This document shows positions 11,002 through 19,011 of a stretch of 64,000 nucleotides of DNA, piece after piece; within the stretch, counting starts at the first letter, position 1, and each line of letters starts with the position of its first letter. The position numbers and the translations under genes were made by a program. Under the pieces are notes generated by a model that was not told the DNA's origin, did not search any database, and worked only from the letters and a program-made list of their open reading frames with translations. This DNA comes from Pseudomonas sp. 30_B. Its GTDB lineage: Bacteria > Pseudomonadota > Gammaproteobacteria > Pseudomonadales > Pseudomonadaceae. The stretch lies in the NCBI RefSeq assembly GCF_017491605.1, contig NZ_JAFGYY010000009.1, positions 124,001 to 188,000 of the forward strand, read 5' to 3'.

Positions 11002-11082
11002 GTAGGATGGCGTGGAGCGCAGCGATACCCATCAATCCCGTGCACGGACAGCATGGGTATCGCTGCGCTCCACCCATCCTAC
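11002..11082. repeat. Long inverted repeat (GTAGGATGG family)
   Basis: Arms at 11002-11032 and 11053-11082 are complementary over about 30 bases with a single extra base on the left, and a 20-base loop. The same arm sequence, with small changes, recurs at 25050-25132 and 44427-44457, so it is a dispersed element in this genome and not a site tied to one gene. Confidence 0.8.
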
Positions 11083-11090
11083 AAAGGCAG

Positions 11091-11112
11091 AAAGCCGCCC
11101 AAAGGCGGCTTG
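11091..11112 (-). terminator. Terminator-like hairpin after rhtA
   Basis: Stem AAGCCGCC/GGCGGCTT with a four-base loop, 20 bp beyond the stop of the minus-strand exporter. On the minus strand the stem runs into TTTCTGCCTTT, an imperfect T-tract. Confidence 0.6.
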
Positions 11113-11131
11113 TTCGTTACACAGCAAGGAT

Positions 11132-12010
11132 TCAGTCAGTGACCAGCGCCGGTTGCTCCGGTCGGCTGCTCAGCGTGGTGCCCACCGAGGCGAAGATGAT
11201 CGCGGCGATGGCCAGCCACTGCAGCGAGGTGAGCTGCTCGCCGAGGAACACCAGCCCGGAGATCGCGCCGAACGCCGGTTCGATGCTCATCAGGGTGCCG
11301 AAGGTGCGTGCCGGCAGGCGCGTCAGGGCGATCATTTCCAGGGTGTAGGGCAGCGCGCTGGACAGCACCGCAACACCCAGCAGCGCCGGCAGGATGCTGG
11401 TATCCAGGAGCGCGGTGCCGGCCTGGGCGAAGCCGATGGGGGCCACACAGATCGCCGCGATGGTCACTCCCAGCGCCGCGCCCTGGGCGCCAAGGTCGTT
11501 ACCGGCGCGCTGGCCGAAGATGATGTACATGCCCCAGCAGACACCCGCCGCCAGCGCCAGCGCAGCACCCTTGGGGTCCACGCCCTGGCCCAGGTCACCC
11601 ACCGGCAGCAGCAGCCAGAGGCCGAATACCGCCATGGCGATCCACAGGAAATCGATCGGCTTGCGCGAGAAGTACAGTGCCACCGCCAGCGGGCCGGTGA
11701 ACTCCAGCGCCACCGCGATCCCCAGCGGCACAGTCTGCAGGGCCATGTAGAACATCAGGTTCATGCCGCCCAGGGTCACGCCGTAGGCAATCAGCGGCGT
11801 CAGCGCCTTGCCCTTGAGCGAGGTACGCCACGGCCGCAGGATGGCCAGCAGCATGATCGCGGCGAACACCAGGCGCATGGCCGTCACGCCTGCGGCGCCG
11901 ACCACCGGGAACAGGCTCTTGGCCAGGGAGGCGCCGGACTGGATCGACGCCATGGAAACGATCAGCAGCAAAACGGGCAGGACAGTGGAGATAAAGCGGG
12001 AACGAGGCAT
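11132..12010 (-). CDS. rhtA: RhtA-like threonine/homoserine exporter (EamA/DMT family)
   Basis: Inner-membrane metabolite exporter of 292 residues with two EamA repeats and about ten membrane helices. The sequence around residues 20-30 (SIQSGASLAKSLFP) and 130-150 (GVCWGMYIIFGQRAG) resembles RhtA of E. coli, which exports threonine and homoserine. The start is the ATG at 12010; longer in-frame extensions cross the promoter region and overlap the divergent regulator. The neighbour at 12093 is an XRE-cupin regulator transcribed the other way, and direct repeats in the 82-bp gap suggest that it controls this gene. The substrate is inferred from family resemblance. Confidence 0.8.
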   Translation of the reverse strand: MPRSRFISTVLPVLLLIVSMASIQSGASLAKSLFPVVGAAGVTAMRLVFAAIMLLAILRPWRTSLKGKALTPLIAYGVTLGGMNLMFYMALQTVPLGIAVALEFTGPLAVALYFSRKPIDFLWIAMAVFGLWLLLPVGDLGQGVDPKGAALALAAGVCWGMYIIFGQRAGNDLGAQGAALGVTIAAICVAPIGFAQAGTALLDTSILPALLGVAVLSSALPYTLEMIALTRLPARTFGTLMSIEPAFGAISGLVFLGEQLTSLQWLAIAAIIFASVGTTLSSRPEQPALVTD

Positions 12011-12060
12011 GATGCGGACCTGAACAGGCGTTGCAACGGTTGGGAATTCTTGATTGACTG

Positions 12061-12082
12061 TTATGCGCAACATAATGCGCAA
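12061..12082. promoter_or_regulatory. Direct-repeat operator candidate between rhtA and the XRE-cupin regulator
   Basis: Two near-identical ten-base units, TTATGCGCAA (12061-12070) and TAATGCGCAA (12073-12082), are spaced 12 bases apart, about one helical turn. Each contains the palindrome TGCGCA. They lie in the divergent gap, just before the regulator's start, where an autoregulating repressor would bind. Confidence 0.5.
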
Positions 12083-12092
12083 AAAGGCCAGA

Positions 12093-12665
12093 ATGAGCAA
12101 TATATTGCCCAATAATTCCGAACGACCCAGCGTGCTGGTGCACGTCGCCGACAACGTGAAGGCGCATCGCCGTGGCGCCGGCTTGAGCCAGGACGCGCTG
12201 GCCAAGGCTTCCGGCGTCAGCCGGCGGATGCTGGTCGGCATCGAGAGCGGCGACACCAACGTCAGCCTCGCCACCCTGGACCGCATCGCCGCCGCCCTGA
12301 AGGTCACCTTCGCCGACCTGGTGCGACCGCCATCCACCGGCGGCCTGTCCCGCGTCGATGCAGTGGCCTGGGGCGGCCAGCAGCCCGACAGCCGCGGCAC
12401 CCTCCTCGCCAGCACCCCCGCTTCGCGCCAGGCCGAGCTCTGGCACTGGACGCTCGCTCCCGGCGACACCTACAACGCCGAACCGGATGCAGAGGGCTGG
12501 TACGACATGGCCTATGTGATCGAGGGGCGGCTGACCATCGTGCTCGCCGAAGAAACGGTGGAGGTCGAGGCCGGCGGGTTCCATGTGTTCAAGAGCAACC
12601 AGCCGTTTTCCTACCAGAACCATGGGGATGTGCTGTTGCGGTTTGTGCGGAACGTGGTGAATTGA
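12093..12665 (+). CDS. XRE-family transcriptional regulator with C-terminal cupin
   Basis: Cytoplasmic DNA-binding regulator of 190 residues. Residues about 15-70 form a Cro/CI-type helix-turn-helix (LSQDALAKASGVSRRMLVGIE), and residues about 105-188 form a small cupin barrel (the WYDMAYVIEGRLTIVLAEE region) that may bind a small ligand. This two-domain layout is common in regulators beside amino-acid exporters. I chose the ATG at 12093, which has AAGG six bases upstream; an ATG at 12075 would start inside the operator candidate. Divergent from the RhtA-like exporter. The ligand is unknown. Confidence 0.85.
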   Translation: MSNILPNNSERPSVLVHVADNVKAHRRGAGLSQDALAKASGVSRRMLVGIESGDTNVSLATLDRIAAALKVTFADLVRPPSTGGLSRVDAVAWGGQQPDSRGTLLASTPASRQAELWHWTLAPGDTYNAEPDAEGWYDMAYVIEGRLTIVLAEETVEVEAGGFHVFKSNQPFSYQNHGDVLLRFVRNVVN

Positions 12666-12674
12666 ACGCCCAAT

Positions 12675-12830
12675 GGGAGCGAATCGCGGACGGAGTCCGC
12701 TCCTAGGTGGGCGCATGACATCGGTGCTCACATAGGGTACCGAGTCATCCGCGGTGGATTTCGCGGACAAGGTCCGCTCCTGCGGGGGAATACCGTGCCG
12801 TGCGGTTCGCGAGCAAGCTCGCTCCTACGA
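12675..12830. repeat. Three REP-like palindromes after the XRE-cupin gene
   Basis: Imperfect hairpins of the dispersed Pseudomonas REP type, each built on 'tcgcg-ac/gc...gctcct': one with stem GCGGAC/GTCCGC at 12686-12700, one at 12761-12782, and one of the GCGAGCAAGCTCGC form at 12806-12830. Similar units occur in at least six other gaps of this window. No gene is seen in this stretch. Confidence 0.8.
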
Positions 12831-12925
12831 AGAGCTCATATCTCCGGCTTTGGCTTTTGCTCTGAAGACTTCCAGTGAAACCTCCGCGCACTCCGAACGC
12901 CCCTTCAGGAGGCCGAGTGGAATCG

Positions 12926-13125
12926 AAGTTTCAGGGGTTGAGCGGCATGGATGCCGCGAGAGCCGCGATGGGCCAGGGATGGCCCTTCGCGGCGGGCCCC
13001 TGAAACTTAGATGGAGCGAGGGGACCCCGGCGAAGCCGGGGCCGGATGATGGGGCAAGACCTTTTGGTTCCTTTTGGGTCGTTTGCCAAAAGGGACTCGC
13101 CCGAGGGGGCGAAACAGGAAGTCCC
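12926..13125. ncRNA. Multi-hairpin structured element (candidate structured RNA or repeat)
   Basis: About 200 bases with at least six consecutive strong helices. P1 pairs 12926-12937 with 12997-13008 (12 of 12). Inside it, P2 pairs 12942-12947 with 12952-12957, and P3 pairs 12962-12975 with 12980-12993 (13 pairs, one mismatch, GGGA loop). Then P4 is CCCCGGC/GCCGGGG at 13025-13041. P5 is CCAAAAGG at 13086-13093, which can pair with either of two CCTTTTGG copies (13060-13067, 13070-13077). P6 is GGGACT/AGTCCC (13092-13125) enclosing CGCCC/GGGCG. Open frames crossing it have no family and are by-products. Strand and function are unknown; it may be a genome-wide repeat. Confidence 0.5.
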
Positions 13126-13156
13126 CGCGCACTCCGCAGCGGCGCATATACACCCA

Positions 13157-13186
13157 AGAAAAAGGCCCGCACTCAATGCGGGCCTT
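13157..13186 (-). terminator. Rho-independent terminator of phnX
   Basis: Stem AAGGCCCGC/GCGGGCCTT (9 bp) with a seven-base loop. Read on the minus strand it is followed by a T-rich run (TTTTTCTT), and it starts 18 bp after the phnX stop. Confidence 0.85.
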
Positions 13187-13204
13187 CGTCATTCACACCA
13201 AGCA

Positions 13205-14032
13205 TCAGCTGCCCTGCGGCATCTCACCCCGCGCCAGGCGCGCATTGATATCGACGATCACCGCCGGCAGATCGGCAATGGTGTCGATCAGGTAATGCGG
13301 CCGCGAACCCTCGAAGATCTGGCCGATACGGCGACGCTCCTGCGCAAGCTTCTCCTCCGGCAGTGCCTTGAACTGCTCGTAGGTCAGCCCCAGCGCATTG
13401 CCCGAGCAGGTCAGCGCCACGGTCCACATGCCGGCGCTGCGACCCTCGAGGATGCCCGGCCAGGTATCGTCGACCTTCACGCAGGCCGCCACGTCGTTGA
13501 TGCCCAGGGCGATCACGTTGGCCAGCGCCTGCGCCGGGTGCGGACGGCCGTTGGGAACTTCGTCGGTGGCGACCACATGGTCGGCGACGTAGCCGTTGGT
13601 CTTCGCCAGGGCCACCACCTTCTCCATGACGACAGCCGGGTAGCCGGAGCAGGAACCGACCTTCAGCCCCTGCTTGCGTACCGCAGCGATGGCATCGAGA
13701 GCGCCGGGAATCAGCGCCGAATGCTCGGCGATCTTCTCGATCTGCAGCGGCATGAAGCGCTCATAGATGGCGGTGACATCAGCGTCGCTCGGGGCGCGGC
13801 CGAACTTGGCCTTGTAGCGCTCGGCGATAGCCGGGATGTCGCAGAGGGTGCGGATGTGGTCCCACTTGCCCATGCCCATCGGCCCGCGGGCTTCTTCCAG
13901 GCTGACCTGGACGCCGAATTCGGCGAAGGCCTCGACGAAGATCTGGGTCGGTGCGAAGGAGCCGAAATCGACCACGGTGCCGGCCCAGTCGAGGATGACG
14001 GCTTGCAGTTGCTTGGGTTGTTCGTAGTTCAT
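13205..14032 (-). CDS. phnX: Phosphonoacetaldehyde hydrolase PhnX
   Basis: HAD-superfamily enzyme that cleaves phosphonoacetaldehyde to acetaldehyde and phosphate, second step of 2-aminoethylphosphonate use. The 275 residues are the normal length. The nucleophile aspartate is Asp15 in [12 protein letters not shown], and the Schiff-base lysine specific to phosphonatases is Lys56 in [11 protein letters not shown]. The loop with KVDDTWPGI near residue 180-190 holds the magnesium-binding acidic residues. I chose the ATG at 14032, nine bases after AGGA; a TTG nine bases upstream is possible. It follows phnW by about 30 bp in one operon. Confidence 0.96.
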   Translation of the reverse strand: MNYEQPKQLQAVILDWAGTVVDFGSFAPTQIFVEAFAEFGVQVSLEEARGPMGMGKWDHIRTLCDIPAIAERYKAKFGRAPSDADVTAIYERFMPLQIEKIAEHSALIPGALDAIAAVRKQGLKVGSCSGYPAVVMEKVVALAKTNGYVADHVVATDEVPNGRPHPAQALANVIALGINDVAACVKVDDTWPGILEGRSAGMWTVALTCSGNALGLTYEQFKALPEEKLAQERRRIGQIFEGSRPHYLIDTIADLPAVIVDINARLARGEMPQGS

Positions 14033-14062
14033 CAGATTCAATCCTGTGGCAATCGGCCGGGG

Positions 14063-15178
14063 TCAGATTTCGAAGACTTCCATCTCTTTCAGGGTCTCGG
14101 CGATGGCCGCGACCGCTGCACGCATGCCGCTGCCATCGACCTGGCCGATGCAGCCCACGCGGAAGGTTTCCACCTGGGTCAGCTTGCCCGGATAGAGGAT
14201 GTAGCCCTTCTCGCGCACCCGGCCGTAGAACTCGGTGAAGCTGTAGCGCGGGTCACGCGGGGCGTGGAAGGTGACGATGATCGGCGCCTGGATTTCCGCC
14301 GGGAGGAAGCTGCGGAAGCCGAGCTTGCCCATCTCCGCCAGCAGAGTCTGGCAGTTGTTTGCGTAACGCTGATGACGCGCCGCGAGACCGCCCTCCTCCT
14401 CGTACTGGCTCAGCGCCTCGTGCAGCGCGGCGACCACATGGGTCGGCGGGGTGAAGCGCCACTGGCCGGTCTTGGCCATGTAGGCCTGCTGGTCCTGCAG
14501 GTCCATGGACAGCGAATGGCAATTGCCAGCGCTGGCGTTCAGCGCAGAGGTACGGGCGAAGACGAAGCCCATGCCCGGCACGCCTTCCAGGCACTTGCCG
14601 GAGGCGGCGATCAGCGCGTCGAAGGGCACGTTGCGGGCGTCGATGTCCAGGGCGCCGAAGGAGCTCATGGCATCGATGATCAGGCGCTTGCCATGGGCCT
14701 CGATGACCTTGGCGATGTCCTGCAGCGGGTTGAGGATGCCGGTGCTGGTCTCGCAGTGGATCAGCGCGACGTGTGTGACGGCCGGGTCCGCGCTAAGCAG
14801 GCGGTCGACGTCGGCGGCGGTGGTCGGCACGTCCTCTTCGGTTTCGAAGGTGCTGAACTCGCGGCCGATCACCTGGCAGATCTTCGCCAGGCGCTTGCCA
14901 TAGGCGCCGTTGATCAGCACCAGCACCTTGCCGTCGCGCGGTACCAGGGTGCCGACAGCGGCTTCCACGGAGAAGGTGCCGCTGCCCTGCAGGGGCACGC
15001 AGGTGTGGGTCGCCTCACCGTGGATGATCGCCAGCAGGCGCTTGCAGACATCGGCGGTCAGGGCGTTGAAGTCGCTGTCCCAGGAGCCCCAGTCGACCAT
15101 CATGGCGCGACGGGTGCGGGGGGACGTGGTCAGCGGACCGGGAGTCAGCAGGATGGGGGCTCGCTCGGCAGTGCTCAT
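14063..15178 (-). CDS. phnW: 2-aminoethylphosphonate:pyruvate aminotransferase PhnW
   Basis: PLP enzyme that transfers the amino group of 2-aminoethylphosphonate to pyruvate, giving phosphonoacetaldehyde and alanine. The 371 residues show [10 protein letters not shown] near the N-terminus, the cofactor aspartate Asp169 in [10 protein letters not shown], and the PLP lysine Lys195 in AASGKCLEG. The start at 15178 has GAGGA at a good distance; the in-frame extension upstream is not needed. It is the first gene of phnWX and divergent from a LysR regulator at 15327, so induction by its substrate through that regulator is likely. Confidence 0.97.
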   Translation of the reverse strand: MSTAERAPILLTPGPLTTSPRTRRAMMVDWGSWDSDFNALTADVCKRLLAIIHGEATHTCVPLQGSGTFSVEAAVGTLVPRDGKVLVLINGAYGKRLAKICQVIGREFSTFETEEDVPTTAADVDRLLSADPAVTHVALIHCETSTGILNPLQDIAKVIEAHGKRLIIDAMSSFGALDIDARNVPFDALIAASGKCLEGVPGMGFVFARTSALNASAGNCHSLSMDLQDQQAYMAKTGQWRFTPPTHVVAALHEALSQYEEEGGLAARHQRYANNCQTLLAEMGKLGFRSFLPAEIQAPIIVTFHAPRDPRYSFTEFYGRVREKGYILYPGKLTQVETFRVGCIGQVDGSGMRAAVAAIAETLKEMEVFEI

Positions 15179-15326
15179 GCTCGATTCCTCTTTCGTGGGA
15201 ACGTCGTCAGGGCGGAATTCGGTTGGGCCCGGCGTCATTGCCGTGGCCTGGGCATAACTTGCCGGGCGGCCTGATATCGTTCAAATTGTTTATCACGATG
15301 CACCGCATAAGCCGGACATATACCTC

Positions 15327-16187
15327 ATGAACCTCTTCCAGCTCAGAGCTTTCGACGCGGTCGCCCGCGAACGCAGCTTCACCCGCGCCGCCGAGCGCCT
15401 GTTCATCAGCCAGCCTGCCGTCACCGGGCACGTCAAAGCCCTGGAGGAGCACTACCAGGTCAACCTGTTCCGCCGCACCGCACGGGGCGTGGAGCTGACC
15501 GAAGACGGTATGCGCCTGTCGGCCATCAGCCGCACCCTGTTCGCCCTGGAAGAGGAAGCCGAGGCCATGCTCGACGCCAGCCGCGAGCTGGTGACCGGGC
15601 GTATCGAAGTGGCCGCCGATGGGCCGCACCTGGTGATGCCGATGCTCGCCCGGTTGCGCGCGCGCTACCCCGGCATCACCGTCAACCTGCGCCTGGGCAA
15701 TGCACAGGAAACCCTCGCCGCGCTGCTCGACGAACATGTCGATATCGCCGTGCTGACCGAAATCGAGCCGCGCCAGGGATTGTTCCTGCGCGAGCTGGTG
15801 GAGTCGCGCATCTGCGCCCTGGTCCCGGCCAGCCATGCCTGGAGCGAGCACGACGGCGAGCTGCCGCTGGCCGAGCTGGACCAGCAGATCATGGTGCTGC
15901 GCGAACCCGACTCCATCACCCGTCGTACCTTCGACGCGGCCTGCTCGGCCCAGATGGTCGAACCCCGGGTGCTGCTGGAGCTGGACAGCCGCGAGGCGGT
16001 GACCGAGGCGGTGGCGGCGGAACTGGGGATCGGCATCGTGTCGTCGCTGGAGATCAGCCCGGACCCACGGGTGAAGGCGATCCCGCTGGGCGGCGACGGG
16101 CTGCTGAACCGGCATGCCATCGGCTGCCTGGAACGGCGTCGGGGGTTGCGGGTAGTGAGTGCGTTTCTGGAGTTGGCGGAGGGGTGA
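15327..16187 (+). CDS. LysR-family regulator divergent from phnWX
   Basis: LysR-type regulator of 286 residues: winged helix-turn-helix at about 1-60 (RSFTRAAERLFISQPAVTGHVKALE) and a periplasmic-binding-protein-like effector domain at about 90-286. It faces away from phnW across a 148-bp gap that contains a short inverted repeat (ATCGT at 15276-15280, ACGAT at 15295-15299), which could be part of its site. Position makes it the likely activator of phnWX with 2-aminoethylphosphonate or phosphonoacetaldehyde as inducer. This is inference; the second LysR gene at 16264 is the alternative. Confidence 0.88.
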   Translation: MNLFQLRAFDAVARERSFTRAAERLFISQPAVTGHVKALEEHYQVNLFRRTARGVELTEDGMRLSAISRTLFALEEEAEAMLDASRELVTGRIEVAADGPHLVMPMLARLRARYPGITVNLRLGNAQETLAALLDEHVDIAVLTEIEPRQGLFLRELVESRICALVPASHAWSEHDGELPLAELDQQIMVLREPDSITRRTFDAACSAQMVEPRVLLELDSREAVTEAVAAELGIGIVSSLEISPDPRVKAIPLGGDGLLNRHAIGCLERRRGLRVVSAFLELAEG

Positions 16188-16208
16188 TGACCAAAGCCCG
16201 GGCCGACT

Positions 16209-16256
16209 GTAGGAGCGCGCCATGCGCGCGATCGCGGGCATGGCCCGCTCCTACAA
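16209..16256. repeat. REP-like palindrome pair
   Basis: A GTAGGAGCG...CGCTCCTAC inverted repeat enclosing two CATG-containing inner palindromes lies between two convergent LysR genes. A nearly identical unit is at 40151-40196 and a variant at 45356-45401. Confidence 0.8.
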
Positions 16257-16263
16257 CTCCCCC

Positions 16264-17142
16264 CTAGTCCGCCGGCAACTCTTCCTTCACCAGATCGAGA
16301 AAGGTCGCCACGATCCGTCGCGTGCTCTGCTCGCGCAGGCACACCAGGGTCTCGCTCATCCGCCACTGGCAATCGAGGATCGGCAGCGCATGCACGCGGG
16401 CATCCGCGCCCAGTTCGGCGGCGGACACCACGCCCACGCCGATCCCCACCGCCACCGCCTCCAGCGACGCCTCGCGACCCTCAACCTCAATGGCCGGGCG
16501 AATGCGCAGGCCGGCGCGGGCCATCTCCTCCTCCAGCATCTGCCGGGTGACCGAGCCCTGTTCGCGCAACACCAGCGGCATGTCATCAAGGTCAGCCAGC
16601 TCGATGGACTCGCGCCCGGCCCAGGGATGGCCGAGGCCAACGAAGGCGACAATGGGGTCGCTGCGCAGGGTGAAAGTCAGCAGGCGATCATCCTGCACCT
16701 CCCGCCCCAGCAGGGCGAGATCGGCGTGGTAGTCGAACAGCCGCTGCAGGGATTCGTCGGTGTTGCCGGTTTCCAGCTTCACCCGGATGCCCGGATGGCG
16801 CTGGCAGAAGCGCGCGATCTGCGGCAGCACATGCACCGGCGCGTCCACCGCCAGGGTCAGGCTGCCGGTCTGCAAGGCGCTGGACTCCTGCAGCAGCTCC
16901 TGTGCCTCGGCCTCGATGACGAACAGCCGCTGGGTCACCGCCAGCAGGCGCTCGCCCAGCTCGGTCAGGCGCACCGAGCGCTTGTTGCGGTGGAACAGCA
17001 GCACGCCGTAGCGCTCTTCCAGTTTGCGCACCTGGTCGGAAACCGCCGGCTGGGTCAGGAATAGGCGCTCGGCCGCGCGGGTGAAGCTGCCGTGTACGGC
17101 GACGGCGTGGAATGCCTTGAGCTGGGCGTGGGAAACGGACAT
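16264..17142 (-). CDS. LysR-family regulator divergent from an OPA-type antiporter
   Basis: LysR-type regulator of 292 residues with an N-terminal helix-turn-helix (GSFTRAAERLFLTQPAVSDQVRKLE, about 18-44) and a C-terminal effector domain. It shares unusual identity in the DNA-binding helix with the LysR protein at 15327, so the two may be old duplicates reading similar sites. It is divergent from the antiporter at 17465; an inverted repeat GAAATC-N9-GATTTC at 17267-17287 lies in the gap. The ATG at 17142 is preferred over a TTG six bases upstream because of AGAGG spacing. It is probably the regulator of the transporter gene. Confidence 0.87.
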   Translation of the reverse strand: MSVSHAQLKAFHAVAVHGSFTRAAERLFLTQPAVSDQVRKLEERYGVLLFHRNKRSVRLTELGERLLAVTQRLFVIEAEAQELLQESSALQTGSLTLAVDAPVHVLPQIARFCQRHPGIRVKLETGNTDESLQRLFDYHADLALLGREVQDDRLLTFTLRSDPIVAFVGLGHPWAGRESIELADLDDMPLVLREQGSVTRQMLEEEMARAGLRIRPAIEVEGREASLEAVAVGIGVGVVSAAELGADARVHALPILDCQWRMSETLVCLREQSTRRIVATFLDLVKEELPAD

Positions 17143-17266
17143 GGGCAAGCCTCTGGCAAGGGGATTTGACCGCCTTCAAGAGCATCGAACGCAATGCGAC
17201 CAAAGGGTCACCGGTGCGGAACACTACCGTCATGGCCCCTGGTCATACAAGCCCAGCTTATTTTTG

Positions 17267-17287
17267 AAATCTGATAAATCGATTTCA
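17267..17287. promoter_or_regulatory. LysR-type operator candidate
   Basis: The inverted repeat GAAATC-N9-GATTTC is 125 bp ahead of the LysR start (17142) and 178 bp ahead of the antiporter start (17465). It sits in an AT-rich part of an otherwise GC-rich 322-bp gap, in which I see no other gene or element. Confidence 0.4.
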
Positions 17288-17464
17288 GTTATTTATTCGA
17301 AATTGTTTCCATCCCTCCACCGCCGCTACCCGCGACGGTACCCGGATAGCCTCAGCGCTTCTGACCCGCACCGCGAAGACGGTGCGACGTGCTTACAAAA
17401 CAAGAACAAGACAGGCGTTACCCCACTGACTGCCGGCACAGCACAACAACAACGAGGTCAGACC

Positions 17465-18829
17465 ATGCTCAACCCCCAAGGCACCGCTTCGCCGCGTTCG
17501 CCGCTCGCATCGATGAAACGCTGGCGCTGGCAGATCTTCGCCATCACCTGGCTGGCCTACGCGGCCTTCTACTTCACCCGCAAGGCTTTTTCGGTGGCCA
17601 AGCTCGGCATCGCCGAAGACCCCTCCTTCCATCTCGACAAGATCGCGATGGCCAACCTCGACGCCATCTACCTCGCCGCCTATGCGGTGGGCCAGTTCAC
17701 CTGGGGCGTCTTCGCCGACCGCTTCGGCCCTCGGGTGGTGGTGCTCGGCGGCCTGCTGATCTCCGCGGCAGCCGCCCTGGTGATGGGCAGCTACGCGACT
17801 TTCCCGATCTTCGCCACCTGCATGGTGGTGCAGGGTCTGGCGCAGTCCACCGGCTGGTCCGGGCTGTGCAAGAACGTCGGCAGCTTCTTCGCCACCCATG
17901 AACGCGGCCGCGTACTCGGCCTGTGGAGCACTTGCTACGCCTTCGGCGGGCTGGTCGCCTCGCCGTTCGCCGGCTGGTGGGCCTATGAGGTGTTCGGCAC
18001 CTGGCACGCCGCCTTCTATTCCAGCGCCGTGGTGGTCGGTGGCGTGGCGCTGCTGTTCCTGCTGCTGCAGCGCAACCGTCCCCAGGACGTCGGCCTGCCG
18101 CCGGTGGAGCCGGACGTGCAGCAACCCGAGGCGGTTCGCTACGCCGGTTTCAAGCCGGAGGGGCAGAACAGCAGCTCGCTGCGCATCCTCGGCAAGGTGC
18201 TGCGCAACCGCACGGTGCTGACCCTGGGCCTGGCCTACTTCCTGCTCAAGCCGGCGCGTTACGCCATCCTGCTGTGGGGCCCGGTGATCGTCTACGAACG
18301 CATGCCGGCGCTGGGCAAGGTCGGCGCGGCGATCCTGCCGTCGGCCTTCGAGGTCGCCGGGCTGCTCGGCCCGATCCTGATCGGCTACGCCTCGGACCGC
18401 CTGTTCGGCGCCCGCCGCATGCCGGCCTGCGTGCTCAGCCTGATCGGCCTCACCGTCTGCCTGGCGCTGTTCGTCCCGTCGATGCAGACCGGCAGCAGCC
18501 TGATGGTGCTCGGCCTGCTGTTCATGATGGGCCTGACCCTGTACGGACCGGACTCGATGATCAGCGGCGCCGCCGCCGTGGACTTCGGCACCGGCGAAGC
18601 GGCCGGCACCGCGGCGGGCTTCGTCAACGGTTGCGGCTCGGTGGGTGCGATCCTCGGCGGCCTGCTGCCGGGCTACTTCGACACCTACACCGTGTTCATC
18701 GGCTTCACCGTCGCCGCGCTGATCGCCGCCGGGGTGCTGATCCCGCACTGGAACAGCCGCCCGGAGAACGCCCGCCAGAACGAAACCCGCCACGACCCGC
18801 AACTGACCGCGCGGCCCGTGCGCTCCTGA
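17465..18829 (+). CDS. Organophosphate:phosphate antiporter-type MFS transporter
   Basis: Inner-membrane transporter of 454 residues with about twelve helices, resembling the GlpT/UhpT (OPA) branch of the major facilitators: YAAFYFTRKAFSVAK near residue 30-45, GVFADRFGPRVV after helix 2, and QSTGWSGLCKNVG in helix 4. It probably exchanges phosphate for a small organophosphate or phosphonate. Linkage to phnWX and two LysR genes makes 2-aminoethylphosphonate a reasonable substrate, but glycerol-3-phosphate-type compounds are equally compatible with the family. The ATG at 17465 has GAGG seven bases upstream; upstream in-frame sequence crosses the operator region. A strong terminator follows. Confidence 0.85.
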   Translation: MLNPQGTASPRSPLASMKRWRWQIFAITWLAYAAFYFTRKAFSVAKLGIAEDPSFHLDKIAMANLDAIYLAAYAVGQFTWGVFADRFGPRVVVLGGLLISAAAALVMGSYATFPIFATCMVVQGLAQSTGWSGLCKNVGSFFATHERGRVLGLWSTCYAFGGLVASPFAGWWAYEVFGTWHAAFYSSAVVVGGVALLFLLLQRNRPQDVGLPPVEPDVQQPEAVRYAGFKPEGQNSSSLRILGKVLRNRTVLTLGLAYFLLKPARYAILLWGPVIVYERMPALGKVGAAILPSAFEVAGLLGPILIGYASDRLFGARRMPACVLSLIGLTVCLALFVPSMQTGSSLMVLGLLFMMGLTLYGPDSMISGAAAVDFGTGEAAGTAAGFVNGCGSVGAILGGLLPGYFDTYTVFIGFTVAALIAAGVLIPHWNSRPENARQNETRHDPQLTARPVRS

Positions 18830-18870
18830 GCAACGCCCCTGCTTCCCCCTCACAAGCCGGCTGAGGGGAC

Positions 18871-18906
18871 GGGCGAGGCCGCCCCGCGCGTGCCTCGCCC
18901 TTTTTT
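18871..18906 (+). terminator. Rho-independent terminator
   Basis: Stem GGGCGAGGC/GCCTCGCCC (9 bp) with a 12-base loop and six T, 41 bp after the antiporter stop. It isolates the upstream island from the hxu genes. Confidence 0.88.
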
Positions 18907-18965
18907 CCAGAGCCGCCCGCAGCGCACCGGCGCGCAGGACGGTCTTGTGCCTCTCCCTCCTCACG

Positions 18966-18984
18966 AATAATAATAATTATCATT
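18966..18984. promoter_or_regulatory. Fur box upstream of hxuI
   Basis: The AT-rich 19-mer matches the Fur consensus GATAATGATAATCATTATC at 14 of 19 positions and stands out in GC-rich surroundings. It lies 27 bp before the hxuI start, so iron-replete Fur would block hxuI and hxuR transcription. Confidence 0.75.
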
Positions 18985-19011
18985 TGTAAATTATTCCTGC
19001 TGGACGCCCCT

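Noticed and set aside
12754..13248. Open frames on both strands through the gap after the XRE-cupin gene
   Set aside because: They run through REP-like units and the multi-hairpin element, have no ribosome sites and no recognisable family, and overlap each other on opposite strands.
17393..18964. 523-residue open frame antisense to the OPA-type antiporter
   Set aside because: Low-complexity antisense product of a membrane-protein gene.
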